Assembly (NCBI GenBank): GCA_947085045.1
Contig: CAMTUU010000014.1
Coordinates: 1 to 64,000, forward strand
Direction of reading: 5' to 3'
Length of the DNA: 64,000 nucleotides
DNA from: Pseudolysinimonas_A sp947085045
Lineage (GTDB): Bacteria > Actinomycetota > Actinomycetes > Actinomycetales > Microbacteriaceae
Shown here piece after piece: positions 1 through 7,829 of the stretch. Within the stretch, counting starts at the first letter, position 1; each line of letters begins with the position of its first letter. A program made the position numbers and the translations under genes. The notes under the pieces were generated by a model. That model was not told where the DNA came from. It worked only from the letters and a program-made list of their open reading frames with translations, and made no database searches.

Positions 1-80
1 AACGACACCTCACGGCGCCGCGCGATCGCGACGACATCGTCTCGGAACTCCCTCGGATAAGCCTTCGGCACGATGAACAT
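1..80 (-). mobile_element. IS3-type transposase, N-terminal fragment (continues past window edge)
   Basis: The minus strand opens with ATG at 80 and reads MFIVPKAYPREFRDDVV followed by a basic stretch ARRRE. This is the typical beginning of OrfA-like, helix-turn-helix transposase subunits of IS3-family elements, which bind the terminal repeats and work with an integrase-type OrfB. Only about 26 codons lie in the window, so it is unknown whether the element is intact. It points away from nadE and sits beside a broken ArsR gene, which suggests that the insertion, or a deletion next to it, destroyed that gene. I could not identify the terminal inverted repeat or a target duplication. Confidence 0.72.
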
Positions 81-133
81 CCTTCCAGCGGCAACCGCAG
101 CCACCACAGATCAGGAGTCACCTCAACCTTCAG

Positions 134-150
134 CAGTCCCGTCGGGACTG
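134..150. repeat. 17-bp inverted repeat near the IS boundary
   Basis: CAGTCCC and GGGACTG flank a 3-nt centre, giving a perfect 7-bp hairpin in the stretch between the transposase start and the ArsR remnant. It may be part of the element end or a small terminator. There is no U-tract on either strand. Beyond this hairpin and the ArsR remnant, I see nothing recognisable in 81-408 except the nadE promoter. Confidence 0.4.
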
Positions 151-213
151 GTGCAGGGATAGGTGACGGTTGTCACCCTTCGTTGCGCCAGCCCCCTGGC
201 TCGGTCGCCGCGG

Positions 214-333
214 CACGGTGGACTGCGCCAGGCCGAGCTCGTCGACGAGATCGCGCACTCGAGCCTCGCCATCCTGCAGACGCCTGACGATCGTCAGGCG
301 CGCCGGGTCGGCACGAGAGCGGAACAGGGACAC
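214..333 (-). pseudogene. Truncated ArsR/SmtB-family regulator remnant
   Basis: About 40 codons on the minus strand, from GTG at 333, read like the first half of an ArsR winged-helix domain: a LFRSRADPARLTIVRRL helix, then GEARVRDLVDELGLAQSTV, which enters the recognition helix. Immediately after the Thr-Val the similarity stops. The usual SxHLxCLRxCGLV continuation is replaced by unrelated codons. The metal-sensing C-terminal half and any partner transporter are missing. The lost part faces the transposase, so the likely history is insertion plus deletion. ArsR proteins of this type normally repress a metal or metalloid efflux gene; this one cannot be functional. The original start is not visible, and an ATG a few bases upstream is out of frame. 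Confidence 0.6.
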
Positions 334-396
334 GGCGGCGGTTTGACATAGAAGACGATCACTGCCAGCTCTCTTCACGAGCCCGCGCGACCCGGG

Positions 397-402
397 TAAG
401 CT
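397..402 (+). promoter_or_regulatory. -10 box TAAGCT for leaderless nadE
   Basis: TAAGCT ends 6 nt before the nadE GTG, placing the expected transcription start on the start codon. A weak -35-like TTCACG lies 17 bp upstream (374-379). There is no Shine-Dalgarno sequence, consistent with a leaderless mRNA. Confidence 0.6.
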
Positions 403-408
403 CGCGCC

Positions 409-1230
409 GTGAGACCCCTGCAGGCGCAGATCATCGCCGAGCTCGACGTGCACGCCACCATCGACCCGGCCGAGCAAGTGCGGCGACGGACATCGTTCCT
501 CGTCGACTATCTGCGCGCCTCGCGCGCCCGGGGGCTCGTCCTCGGGATCAGCGGCGGCCAGGACTCGTCCCTCGCGGGGCGCCTCTGCCAGCTGGCGGTC
601 GAGGAAGCGCGTGCCGGCGGCTCGGAGGCCGAGTTCCTCGCGGTGCGGCTGCCGCACGGAGTGCAGGCCGACGAGGCCGACGCGCAGCTGGCACTGCAGT
701 TCATCCGACCCGACCGGGTCGCCACCTTCAACATCGAGCGCGCCGTCGACGGCTTCGAGGCGGAGTACGCGGCCGCTGGCGGAGACGTGATGCTGGACTT
801 CACCAAGGGCAACGTCAAGGCCCGCGTGCGCATGACCGCCCAGTACGCTCTCGCCGGCCAGTCCGGCTCTCTCGTCGTCGGCACGGACCATGCCGCCGAA
901 GCGGTGACCGGCTTCTTCACCAAGTTCGGCGACGGCGGCGCCGACCTGACACCCCTCACCGGACTGACCAAACGGCAGGGCCGCGCTCTCCTCACGCACC
1001 TCGGGGCCCCCGAGCGGCTCTCCACGAAGACGCCCACCGCCGACCTCCTCGATGACCAGCCCGGACGTACCGACGAAGACGAACTCGGACTGACCTATCG
1101 CCAGATCGACGACTACCTCGAGGGTCACGACGTCGAAGACACCACCGCCGAAGCCATCGAAGCCCGCTTCCTGCAGACCCGCCACAAACGCGCCCAACCC
1201 GTCACACCGTTCACCGACTGGTGGCGCTGA
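409..1230 (+). CDS. nadE: NH3-dependent NAD+ synthetase
   Basis: This enzyme makes NAD+ from nicotinic acid adenine dinucleotide, ATP and ammonia, the last step of NAD biosynthesis in the cytosol. The 273-residue length matches single-domain, ammonia-using NadE; there is no glutaminase domain. The ATP-pyrophosphatase P-loop SGGQDSS is near residue 50, and the family block TPTADLLDDQPGRTDE near residue 207 is also clear. The GTG start at 409 is supported by a -10 box spaced for a leaderless transcript. It is a solitary gene, divergent from the damaged ArsR/IS region. The reading frame is intact with normal codon use, so the adjacent insertion has not affected it. Confidence 0.95.
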   Translation: MRPLQAQIIAELDVHATIDPAEQVRRRTSFLVDYLRASRARGLVLGISGGQDSSLAGRLCQLAVEEARAGGSEAEFLAVRLPHGVQADEADAQLALQFIRPDRVATFNIERAVDGFEAEYAAAGGDVMLDFTKGNVKARVRMTAQYALAGQSGSLVVGTDHAAEAVTGFFTKFGDGGADLTPLTGLTKRQGRALLTHLGAPERLSTKTPTADLLDDQPGRTDEDELGLTYRQIDDYLEGHDVEDTTAEAIEARFLQTRHKRAQPVTPFTDWWR

Positions 1231-1299
1231 CCGCGCACCCTCGGCGTGGAAACGAGTGGCCCCGCCCTTTGGTGTGGTCGTGAGGTGGGAGAATCTCCC

Positions 1300-2769
1300 G
1301 TGCCCTCCGTCGAACCACTTCCCCCGAGCGGCATCGAGTCCGCCGACCTCGAAACGGCGCTGCGAGTGCTCGGTGCCCTGCACGCGGTCGACCCCGAGCA
1401 TCCGGACTTCACCGCCGTCCGTCGCGCCACGGCGGCGATGTTCAAGGACGTCAAGCGCGCGCGTCGACTCGAGTTGCGCGCCCAGGTGCAGGAAGCCGAC
1501 AAGGCCGTCGTCGCCGCCACTGCCACCGGCGCCCCGGACCGCATCGATGACGAGACCCGCGGCATCCCGATCTCGACGTCGACCACCTCGGCGATCGCCG
1601 GCGTGCTCAAGAAGGCGCGCGCCTGCTACATCTGCAAGCGGGACTACACGGTCGTCGATGCGTTCTACCACCAGCTCTGCCCGGACTGCGCGGCGATGAG
1701 CCACGCCAAGCGCGACGCCCGCACCGACCTGACCGGCAAGCGCGCCCTGCTCACCGGCGGCCGCGCGAAGATCGGCATGTACATCGCGCTGCGGCTGCTG
1801 CGCGACGGCGCGCACACGACGATCACGACGCGCTTCCCGCGGGATGCCGTCCGCCGCTTCACGAGCCTCCCCGACTCTCCCGAGTGGATCGACCGGCTCC
1901 GCGTCGTCGGCATCGACCTGCGCGATCCCGCCCAGGTGATCGCGCTCGCCGAGTCCGTCGCCGCACAGGGGCCGCTCGACATCCTCATCAACAACGCGGC
2001 GCAGACCGTGCGCCGCTCCCCCGGTGCGTACTCGAAGCTGGTGGATGCCGAGCTCGCCCCGCTCCCCGACGGCCGCCTCCCCGAGATGGAGACCTTCGGG
2101 CACACCAACGACGCCCACCCGCAGGCGCTGGAGCGCTCGGTGGCGGCGCATCCGATTCTCGCGGCGGCCTCGGCGAAGGCCGACGAGCTGACCGAGCAGG
2201 CGATGACCGCGGGGTCCTCGTCGCTCGAGCGTCTCGCCGCCGGCACCGCGATCGACGCCGGTGGGCTGATCCCCGATCACGCCTCGGTCAACTCGTGGGT
2301 GCAGAGCGTCGACCAGGTCGACCCGCTCGAGATGCTCGAGGTGCAACTGGCGAACGAGACGGCGCCGTTCATCCTCATCTCGAAGCTGCGGCCCGCGCTC
2401 GCCGCCTCCTCGGCCCGGCGCACGTACATCGTCAATGTCAGCGCGATGGAAGGCGTCTTCGGGCGCGGCTACAAGGGCCCCGGCCATCCGCACACCAACA
2501 TGGCGAAGGCCGCCGTCAACATGCTGACCCGCACCAGTTCGCGGGAGCTGTTCGAGTCCGACCGCATCCTGATGACCAGCGTCGACACCGGCTGGATCAC
2601 CGACGAACGCCCGCACCCGACGAAGGTACGGCTCGCCGAGGAGGGCTTCCACGCCCCGCTCGACCTCGTCGACGGCGCGGCCCGGGTCTACGACCCGATC
2701 GTGCGCGGCGAGGGCGGCGAGGACCTCTTCGGGGTGTTCCTGAAGGACTACTCGCCGGGGAGCTGGTGA
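1300..2769 (+). CDS. Atypical SDR-family protein with N-terminal four-cysteine zinc motif
   Basis: A 489-residue protein if it starts at GTG 1300; an in-frame GTG at 1246 would add 18 residues. Residues 1-100 are predicted helical and unassigned. C109-x2-C112 and C127-x2-C130 then form a likely zinc ribbon. From about 145 a Rossmann SDR domain follows, with TGGRAKIG (152-159) in place of the usual TGxxxGIG and NNA in the middle. The normal catalytic YxxxK reads TNMAK (399-403), so the general-base tyrosine is replaced by threonine while the lysine and Ser381 remain. It may therefore be a non-canonical or inactive oxidoreductase. It overlaps the next gene at TGATG, implying translational coupling with a FusB-like zinc-finger protein. 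The substrate is unknown. Confidence 0.75.
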   Translation: MPSVEPLPPSGIESADLETALRVLGALHAVDPEHPDFTAVRRATAAMFKDVKRARRLELRAQVQEADKAVVAATATGAPDRIDDETRGIPISTSTTSAIAGVLKKARACYICKRDYTVVDAFYHQLCPDCAAMSHAKRDARTDLTGKRALLTGGRAKIGMYIALRLLRDGAHTTITTRFPRDAVRRFTSLPDSPEWIDRLRVVGIDLRDPAQVIALAESVAAQGPLDILINNAAQTVRRSPGAYSKLVDAELAPLPDGRLPEMETFGHTNDAHPQALERSVAAHPILAAASAKADELTEQAMTAGSSSLERLAAGTAIDAGGLIPDHASVNSWVQSVDQVDPLEMLEVQLANETAPFILISKLRPALAASSARRTYIVNVSAMEGVFGRGYKGPGHPHTNMAKAAVNMLTRTSSRELFESDRILMTSVDTGWITDERPHPTKVRLAEEGFHAPLDLVDGAARVYDPIVRGEGGEDLFGVFLKDYSPGSW

Positions 2770-3248
2770 TGCGCGCCCTCACCGCCGACGCGATCCGCGA
2801 GGCGTTCCTCAACGTCTCCCAGCGCGAGCGGAAGGCGATCCCGCTCCCGGATCTCGGCGCCGTCGACTGGGAGCGACTCGACTACCTGGGCTGGCGGGAT
2901 CCGAAGCAGCCGCTGCTCGGGTACGTCGTGGCCGACGTGGACGGCGCGGTCGCCGGCATCCTGCTGCGGCAGGCGGAGCCGCCTCGAGCGCGGGCGCAGT
3001 GCTCCTGGTGCGAGGACGTGCAGCTGCCGCACCCGGTCGTCTTCTTCAGCGCCAAGCGCACCGGGGACGCCGGCCGACGAGGCGACTCGATCGGCACCCT
3101 CGTCTGCGCCGGCTTCGAATGCTCGGCGAACGTGCGCAAGCTGCCGACGCTCGCCTATCTCGGTTTCGACCGCGAGGCAGAACGGGAGCGGCGCATCCTG
3201 GCCCTGCGGGAGCACGTCGCGAACTTCGTCGCGAACCTGCGGGGCTGA
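2769..3248 (+). CDS. FusB/FBP-type zinc-finger protein (putative EF-G-binding)
   Basis: A 159-residue protein starting at the ATG that overlaps the SDR stop. The C-terminal half carries C78-x2-C81 and C113-x4-C118, the four-cysteine zinc finger of the treponemal FBP / FusB C-terminal family. In staphylococci FusB-type proteins bind elongation factor G and help it leave stalled ribosomes; actinobacterial relatives are largely unstudied. The first 60 residues are a short helical region and are far smaller than the FusB N-terminal domain. Coupling to a zinc-finger SDR is the main clue to its role. EF-G binding is a family inference, not something the sequence proves. Confidence 0.75.
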   Translation: MRALTADAIREAFLNVSQRERKAIPLPDLGAVDWERLDYLGWRDPKQPLLGYVVADVDGAVAGILLRQAEPPRARAQCSWCEDVQLPHPVVFFSAKRTGDAGRRGDSIGTLVCAGFECSANVRKLPTLAYLGFDREAERERRILALREHVANFVANLRG

Positions 3249-3345
3249 CCGGCAAGGCCGAGTCGTGCGAGGAATCCTCACGCCGGGTCCCGAGCGCGAA
3301 CGCGAACGCGACTTCACGACCTTCGTGGAGCGCGCCGCAGGGTGC

Positions 3346-3351
3346 TGGAAT
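3346..3351 (+). promoter_or_regulatory. -10-like TGGAAT upstream of M23 gene
   Basis: TGGAAT ends 6 nt before the ATG at 3358, the same spacing as the other leaderless starts in this window. The match to TANNNT is imperfect at position 2, so the call is tentative. Confidence 0.3.
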
Positions 3352-3357
3352 GGGCGC

Positions 3358-4165
3358 ATGGCCGTTCTCCTCGCACGCGTCCGACTTCCGCTCCAACTGC
3401 TCGGCTTCGCCCTCGTGACGGTCGGCCTCGTCGTGATCTTCGCCCGCGGGCTGTTCCCGGGGCTGGGCGGGATGGGCAGCATCATCATCTTCGTCGGAGC
3501 AGCGTGCGTCGCCCTCGCCTTCGTGACCACCATTCTCGCGCCCGCCGTCGGGGGCGAGCCGCTCGTCGTGGCGAGCCCCGTCCGCGGACGCTGGGAGGCG
3601 GTGAACTCGCCGACGACCAAGATCCCCAGCCACGGCACCCACGGCTACGGGCAGACCTACGCAGTCGACCTGGTCTACTCCCCCGCCGACGTCGAGCGCC
3701 CCGCGTTCGGGCGCGCGGGCGCCGCATTCCTGCCGCCGCAACGCTTCCCCGCGTTCGGACAGCCTCTGCACGCGCCCGCCGGCGGCACCGTCGTGCGGGC
3801 CGCCGACGACATCCGCGACCACCGCAGCCGCTCGAGCTACGTCGCCCTCGCCTGGTTCTTCGTCGAGTCGATCCCGCGCGAACTCCGCGGCGTACGCGGC
3901 GTGATCGGCAACCATCTCGTGCTGCGCCTCGACGACGGCAGCCATTTCGTCTTCGTCCAACCTCAAGATGGGCAGCCTGCGCGTCGCCGTCGGCGACCAG
4001 GTCGCGGCCGGCGACGTCGTCGCCGAATGCGGCAACACCGGCAACTCCACCGAGCCGCACCTGCACTGCCAGCGACAGGATGTCGCGAACAGCCTCGTCG
4101 CCGTCGGACTGCCCTGGACGATCGACCCCGGCGGGATCCCGGCCGATGGTGCGGCGCTCGACTGA
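3358..4165 (+). pseudogene. M23 (LytM-type) metallopeptidase, single-base frameshift
   Basis: From ATG 3358 the first 200 codons encode two N-terminal membrane segments (about residues 8-30 and 38-60). The start of a LytM domain follows, with a His...Asp zinc pair in GTHGYGQTYAVDL. At 3959-3960 an extra A shifts the frame. Removing it turns a VQPQDG reading into VHLKMGS and joins directly to the downstream frame, which holds the rest of the domain including the HLHCQ zinc ligands, ending at TGA 4165. Repaired length is about 268 residues. LytM peptidases cut peptide cross-links or activate amidases in the envelope. Either the gene is a recent pseudogene or there is a sequencing error in the CCAACC context. 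It converges on trpD. Confidence 0.85.
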
Positions 4166-4205
4166 CCGACGCCCCGACCCGGTGGTCCGAGCTCGTCGAT
4201 CCGGC

Positions 4206-5258
4206 TCAGCGGTTCGACGCGTCGACCCAGGCGTCGAGTTTGGCGGTCGCCGCGCCCGAGTCGATCGTCACGGCGGCCACCGCGACCTTCTCGGCGAACC
4301 GCGTTCGGATGTCGCGCTCCTGCTGGGCGGCGTCGTGCGCGAGCTCCCAGGCGACCAGTCCCGCAGCCGCGTTGAGCAGCACGATGTCGCGCACCGGTCC
4401 GGCGTCGCCCGCGAACACCCCGCGTGCGATCGAGGCGTTGTGCGCGGCATCCCCGCCCCGCAGATCGTCGATCGTCGACCGCGGGATGCCGAAATCGCCC
4501 GGGTCGAGGTCGTGCTCGTGGATGTCGCCGCGCGACACCTCCCAGATGTGGCTGTGCCCCGTCGTCGTCAGCTCGTCGAGCCCGTCGTCGCCGCGGTAGA
4601 CCAGTGCCGTCGCACCTCGGGTACGGAACACGCCCGTGATCAGGGGCACCTTGTCGAGATGCGCGACGCCCACGCTCGACGCCTCAGGGCGCGCGGGGTT
4701 GCAGAGCGGGCCGAGGAAGTTGAAGACCGTCGGGATTCCCAGCTCCCCCCGCACCGGCCCGGCGTGCTTGAAGCCCGGATGGAAGAGCGCCGCGAAGACG
4801 AAGGTGATACCCACCTCGTCGAGGACCGCGGCCACCCGCTCCGGCGAGAGCTGCAGGTCGAGGCCGAGCGCGCCGAGGACGTCGGACGAGCCCGACGCCG
4901 AGGATGCCGCCCGGTTGCCGTGCTTGACCACCTTGGCGCCGGCCGCCGCGGCGACGATCGACGCCATCGTCGAGACGTTGACCGTGCCGAACCGATCGCC
5001 CCCCGTTCCGGCCATGTCGAGCGCCATCGGATCCACCGCCAGCGGCTGGGCATGGGCGAGGATCGCGTCCCGAAATCCGACGATCTCGTCGACCGTCTCG
5101 CCTTTCGCCCGCAGCGCGACGAGGAAGCCAGCGAGCTGGGCCGGCGTGGCCCGCCCCTCCATCACCTGCTCCATCGCCCACGACGCCTCGGCGATGGAGA
5201 GGTCGGCCCCGGCCAGGAGCTGGGTCAGCAGGGCAGGCCAGGTGAGTTCCGTCGGCAT
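4206..5258 (-). CDS. trpD: Anthranilate phosphoribosyltransferase
   Basis: TrpD transfers the phosphoribosyl group of PRPP to anthranilate, the second step of tryptophan synthesis. The 350-residue protein has the glycine loop GTGGDRFGTVN, the KHGNRAASS motif and NFLGPLCNP, all diagnostic. An upstream in-frame start exists, but ATG 5258 gives the usual N-terminus and has a TACGAT -10 box 7 nt ahead. It is not in a trp operon; it is divergent from ctaE, the same neighbour order as in M. tuberculosis (Rv2192c-Rv2193). Confidence 0.95.
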   Translation of the reverse strand: MPTELTWPALLTQLLAGADLSIAEASWAMEQVMEGRATPAQLAGFLVALRAKGETVDEIVGFRDAILAHAQPLAVDPMALDMAGTGGDRFGTVNVSTMASIVAAAAGAKVVKHGNRAASSASGSSDVLGALGLDLQLSPERVAAVLDEVGITFVFAALFHPGFKHAGPVRGELGIPTVFNFLGPLCNPARPEASSVGVAHLDKVPLITGVFRTRGATALVYRGDDGLDELTTTGHSHIWEVSRGDIHEHDLDPGDFGIPRSTIDDLRGGDAAHNASIARGVFAGDAGPVRDIVLLNAAAGLVAWELAHDAAQQERDIRTRFAEKVAVAAVTIDSGAATAKLDAWVDASNR

Positions 5259-5265
5259 GGCGTCG

Positions 5266-5271
5266 ATCGTA
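5266..5271 (-). promoter_or_regulatory. -10 box TACGAT for leaderless trpD
   Basis: TACGAT on the minus strand lies 7 nt before the trpD ATG at 5258. It is back-to-back with the ctaE -10 box, 18 bp away, so the two promoters share a very small regulatory region. Confidence 0.5.
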
Positions 5272-5289
5272 GTGACCCTCGACATCGGC

Positions 5290-5295
5290 CATAAT
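5290..5295 (+). promoter_or_regulatory. -10 box CATAAT for leaderless ctaE
   Basis: CATAAT (one mismatch to TATAAT) ends 6 nt before GTG 5302. It should drive the ctaE-qcrCAB operon, with transcription starting at the start codon. Confidence 0.6.
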
Positions 5296-5301
5296 GGGAA
5301 G

Positions 5302-5946
5302 GTGACCTCTGCAGATCTTTCGCACGCCCGTGTCGGCGGCATCCAGCGGCCCAACACCGTGCAGGTCGGCACGATCGTCTGGCTCGGCAGCGAGGTCATG
5401 TTCTTCGCGGGCCTGTTCGCGATCTACTTCACGCTGAAGTCGACCTCGCCCGGTCTGTGGGCCGACCAATCCTCGAAGCTCAACATCGTCTTCTCGGGCA
5501 TCATCACCCTCGTCCTCGTGTCGTCGTCCTTCACGGCACAGTTCGGCGTCTTCGCCGCGGAGCGTCTGCAGAAGTGGCGTACCGGGCCGTGGTGGAACCT
5601 CAAGCGCTGGGGCGTCGTCGAGTGGTTCTTCCTCACCTTCGCGCTGGGTGCCGTGTTCGTGATCGGCCAGGTCTACGAGTACGCGCTCCTGGTGAGCGAG
5701 GGCGTCGGGCTCACCATCGACTCCTACGGCTCGGCCTTCTACCTGACGACCGGCTTCCACGGTCTGCACGTCACGGGAGGCCTCATCGCCTTCCTGATCG
5801 TCATCGGCCGATTCTTCGCGGTCAAGACCTTCACCCACAAGGAGGCCGTCACCGCGATCGTCGTGTCGTACTACTGGCACTTCGTCGACGTCGTCTGGAT
5901 CGGCCTGTTCATCGTCATCTACGTCTTCCCGCGCATCGGAGTCTGA
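5302..5946 (+). CDS. ctaE: Cytochrome c oxidase subunit III (aa3 type)
   Basis: A 214-residue integral membrane protein with five predicted helices, corresponding to actinobacterial subunit III. Recognisable blocks include WLGSEVMFFAGLFAIYF near the N-terminus, then FHGLHVTGG and the C-terminal YYWHFVDVVWIGLF. Subunit III stabilises the catalytic subunits of the aa3 oxidase. It is the first gene of ctaE-qcrC-qcrA-qcrB, the hallmark arrangement of actinobacteria whose bc1 complex and oxidase form one bcc-aa3 supercomplex. The GTG start fits the -10 box. qcrC starts 5 bp after the stop. Confidence 0.96.
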   Translation: MTSADLSHARVGGIQRPNTVQVGTIVWLGSEVMFFAGLFAIYFTLKSTSPGLWADQSSKLNIVFSGIITLVLVSSSFTAQFGVFAAERLQKWRTGPWWNLKRWGVVEWFFLTFALGAVFVIGQVYEYALLVSEGVGLTIDSYGSAFYLTTGFHGLHVTGGLIAFLIVIGRFFAVKTFTHKEAVTAIVVSYYWHFVDVVWIGLFIVIYVFPRIGV

Positions 5947-5951
5947 GCCTC

Positions 5952-6734
5952 ATGTCACGCAGTCGCCGCACGGGCAGGCGTTCTCCGCTCGCCTCGGTCG
6001 CCCTTCTCCTGATCGGCCTGCTGGCGACGGGCGGCGCCTACGCCCTCGTTACCGCGAGCGCCAGTGCGAGCACGTCATCGACCGCCACCCAGGCGACCGA
6101 GGGCGAGAAGCTCTTCCTCGCGAACTGCGCCTCCTGCCACGGCATCGCCGCCATCGGCACGACCGACGCGCCGACCCTCGTCGGCGTCGGCGCCGCAGCT
6201 GTCGACTTCCAGGTCGGCACCGGGCGGATGCCGATGGCCGCTTCCGGTCCGCAGGCCGAGGCCAAGCCCGTGCAGTTCACCGCCGCGCAGATCGAGGCGC
6301 TCGCGGCATACGTCGCAACGCTGGGCGACGGCCCGGGCATCCCGTCGGATGCGACTCTGACCAGCGGCGACGACATCGCGGCGGGTGCCGAGCTCTTCCG
6401 CATCAACTGCGCCATGTGCCACAACGTCGCCGGCGCCGGCGGTGCCCTCACCCAGGGCAAGTTCGCGCCCGACCTGAAGAATGTCGACCCGGCCCACGTC
6501 TACGAGGCCATGGTGACCGGTCCTCAGAACATGCCCGTCTTCAACGACCTCAACATCACACCGACCGACAAGGCGAACATCATCGCCTACCTCGAGTACC
6601 TCAACCAGAACCCCTCCCCCGGCGGCCTCGACCTCGGCGGTCTCGGCCCGGTCTCCGAGGGGCTGTTCGTCTGGATCTTCGCGCTCGGCGCGATCGTCGC
6701 GGTGACCGTGTGGCTCACCGCGAAATCCAACTGA
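5952..6734 (+). CDS. qcrC: Cytochrome bc1 complex diheme cytochrome c subunit
   Basis: A 260-residue membrane-anchored diheme cytochrome c. After a basic N-terminus comes one transmembrane helix (about 13-36). Two c-type heme sites follow: C59-x2-C62-H63 and C153-x2-C156-H157. A C-terminal anchor helix spans about 233-255. In actinobacteria this single subunit replaces cytochrome c1 plus soluble cytochrome c, passing electrons from the Rieske protein straight to CuA of the oxidase outside the membrane. Position between ctaE and qcrA is the conserved one. Confidence 0.96.
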   Translation: MSRSRRTGRRSPLASVALLLIGLLATGGAYALVTASASASTSSTATQATEGEKLFLANCASCHGIAAIGTTDAPTLVGVGAAAVDFQVGTGRMPMAASGPQAEAKPVQFTAAQIEALAAYVATLGDGPGIPSDATLTSGDDIAAGAELFRINCAMCHNVAGAGGALTQGKFAPDLKNVDPAHVYEAMVTGPQNMPVFNDLNITPTDKANIIAYLEYLNQNPSPGGLDLGGLGPVSEGLFVWIFALGAIVAVTVWLTAKSN

Positions 6735-6767
6735 TCGCACCGACTGAGAGATAGAGAGCACTTGAGC

Positions 6768-7829
6768 ATGGCAGACCACGGCTCCACTCCCGGGAAAGAC
6801 ATCGTCGTCGTCGCTGACGTTCCCGGAACGGCCGTCGTCGCGACGGACGCGATCGAGAACCCCGGCTTCCCGCCGTATCGCCCTCGGGTCAGCGACGTCG
6901 ACCCGCAGAAGGAACGTCAGAACGAGCGCCGCGTCGCCTGGTTCTTCTGGGCTTCGATCCTCGGCAGCATCCTGGCGGTCGCCGCGTACTTCGTGTTCCC
7001 GATCGAGGCCGACGACCCGGGCTCGGTGCGCACCAACAACGCGCTGCTCGGTCTCGGCATGGCTCTGGCCCTGTTCGGGATCGGTTTCGGCGCCGTGCAC
7101 TGGTCGAAGTCGCTCATGGAGGGCCACGACCTCGTCGAAGACCGCAACGCCGGCCATCCGCCCGAGGAGAAGTACGAGAAGCGCGCCGGCGCGGCCGCGG
7201 TCTTCACCGCGGGCAACAAAGAATCGGGCTTCACCCGCCGCAAGCTGATCCGCAACTCGTTGATCGGTGCCCTGGTGGTCTTCCCGCTCCCTGCGGTCGT
7301 GCTGTTCCGTGACTTGGCGCCCGCCGAGAACCCGGTCGAGCTGCTCAGCCGCACGATGTGGAAGAAGGGCACGCGCCTCGCGCGCGACCCCGATGGCACG
7401 CCCATCCGGGCCGCCGATGTCACGATCGGCTCCGCCTTCCACGTCATTCCCGAGGGTCTCCAAGACCTCGAGCACGGCAAGCTCGAAGAGAAGGCCAAGG
7501 CCGCCGTGCTCGTCATGCGGCTCAAGCCGGAAGACCTGAAGGTCTCGCCCGAGCGTGCCGACTGGAACTATCAGGGGATCGTCGCGTACTCCAAGATCTG
7601 CACCCACGTCGGCTGTCCGGTCGCCCTCTACGAACAGCAGACCCACCACCTGCTGTGCCCGTGCCACCAGTCGCAGTTCGACATCACCGAGGAGGCGAAG
7701 GTCATCTTCGGCCCCGCCAAACGTCCGCTTCCGCAGTTGCCGATCACCGTCGACGACGAGGGCTACCTCGTCGCGCAGAGCGACTTCCTCGAACCGGTGG
7801 GCCCGAGCTTCTGGGAGCGTTCGCTATGA
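6768..7829 (+). CDS. qcrA: Cytochrome bc1 complex Rieske iron-sulfur subunit
   Basis: A 353-residue Rieske protein with the actinobacterial three-helix N-terminal membrane region (about 45-70, 85-105, 160-185). The 2Fe-2S ligands are in CTHVGCP (C278, H280) and CPCHQSQFD (C297 or C299, H300). It takes electrons from menaquinol at cytochrome b and hands them to QcrC. ATG 6768 is chosen; a TTG 6 bp upstream is also possible, since both follow a GAGAG-type Shine-Dalgarno sequence. The stop overlaps the qcrB start (ATGA), indicating coupled translation. Confidence 0.96.
   Translation: MADHGSTPGKDIVVVADVPGTAVVATDAIENPGFPPYRPRVSDVDPQKERQNERRVAWFFWASILGSILAVAAYFVFPIEADDPGSVRTNNALLGLGMALALFGIGFGAVHWSKSLMEGHDLVEDRNAGHPPEEKYEKRAGAAAVFTAGNKESGFTRRKLIRNSLIGALVVFPLPAVVLFRDLAPAENPVELLSRTMWKKGTRLARDPDGTPIRAADVTIGSAFHVIPEGLQDLEHGKLEEKAKAAVLVMRLKPEDLKVSPERADWNYQGIVAYSKICTHVGCPVALYEQQTHHLLCPCHQSQFDITEEAKVIFGPAKRPLPQLPITVDDEGYLVAQSDFLEPVGPSFWERSL

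Noticed and set aside
130..2652. 840-codon minus-strand open frame spanning nadE and the SDR
   Set aside because: It is a shadow of the plus-strand genes; only its last 40 residues match a real family (the ArsR remnant), which is reported separately.
3968..4165. Separate small gene starting at ATG 3968
   Set aside because: It carries the C-terminal HLH half of the M23 domain and joins the upstream frame after removing one A, so it is not independent.
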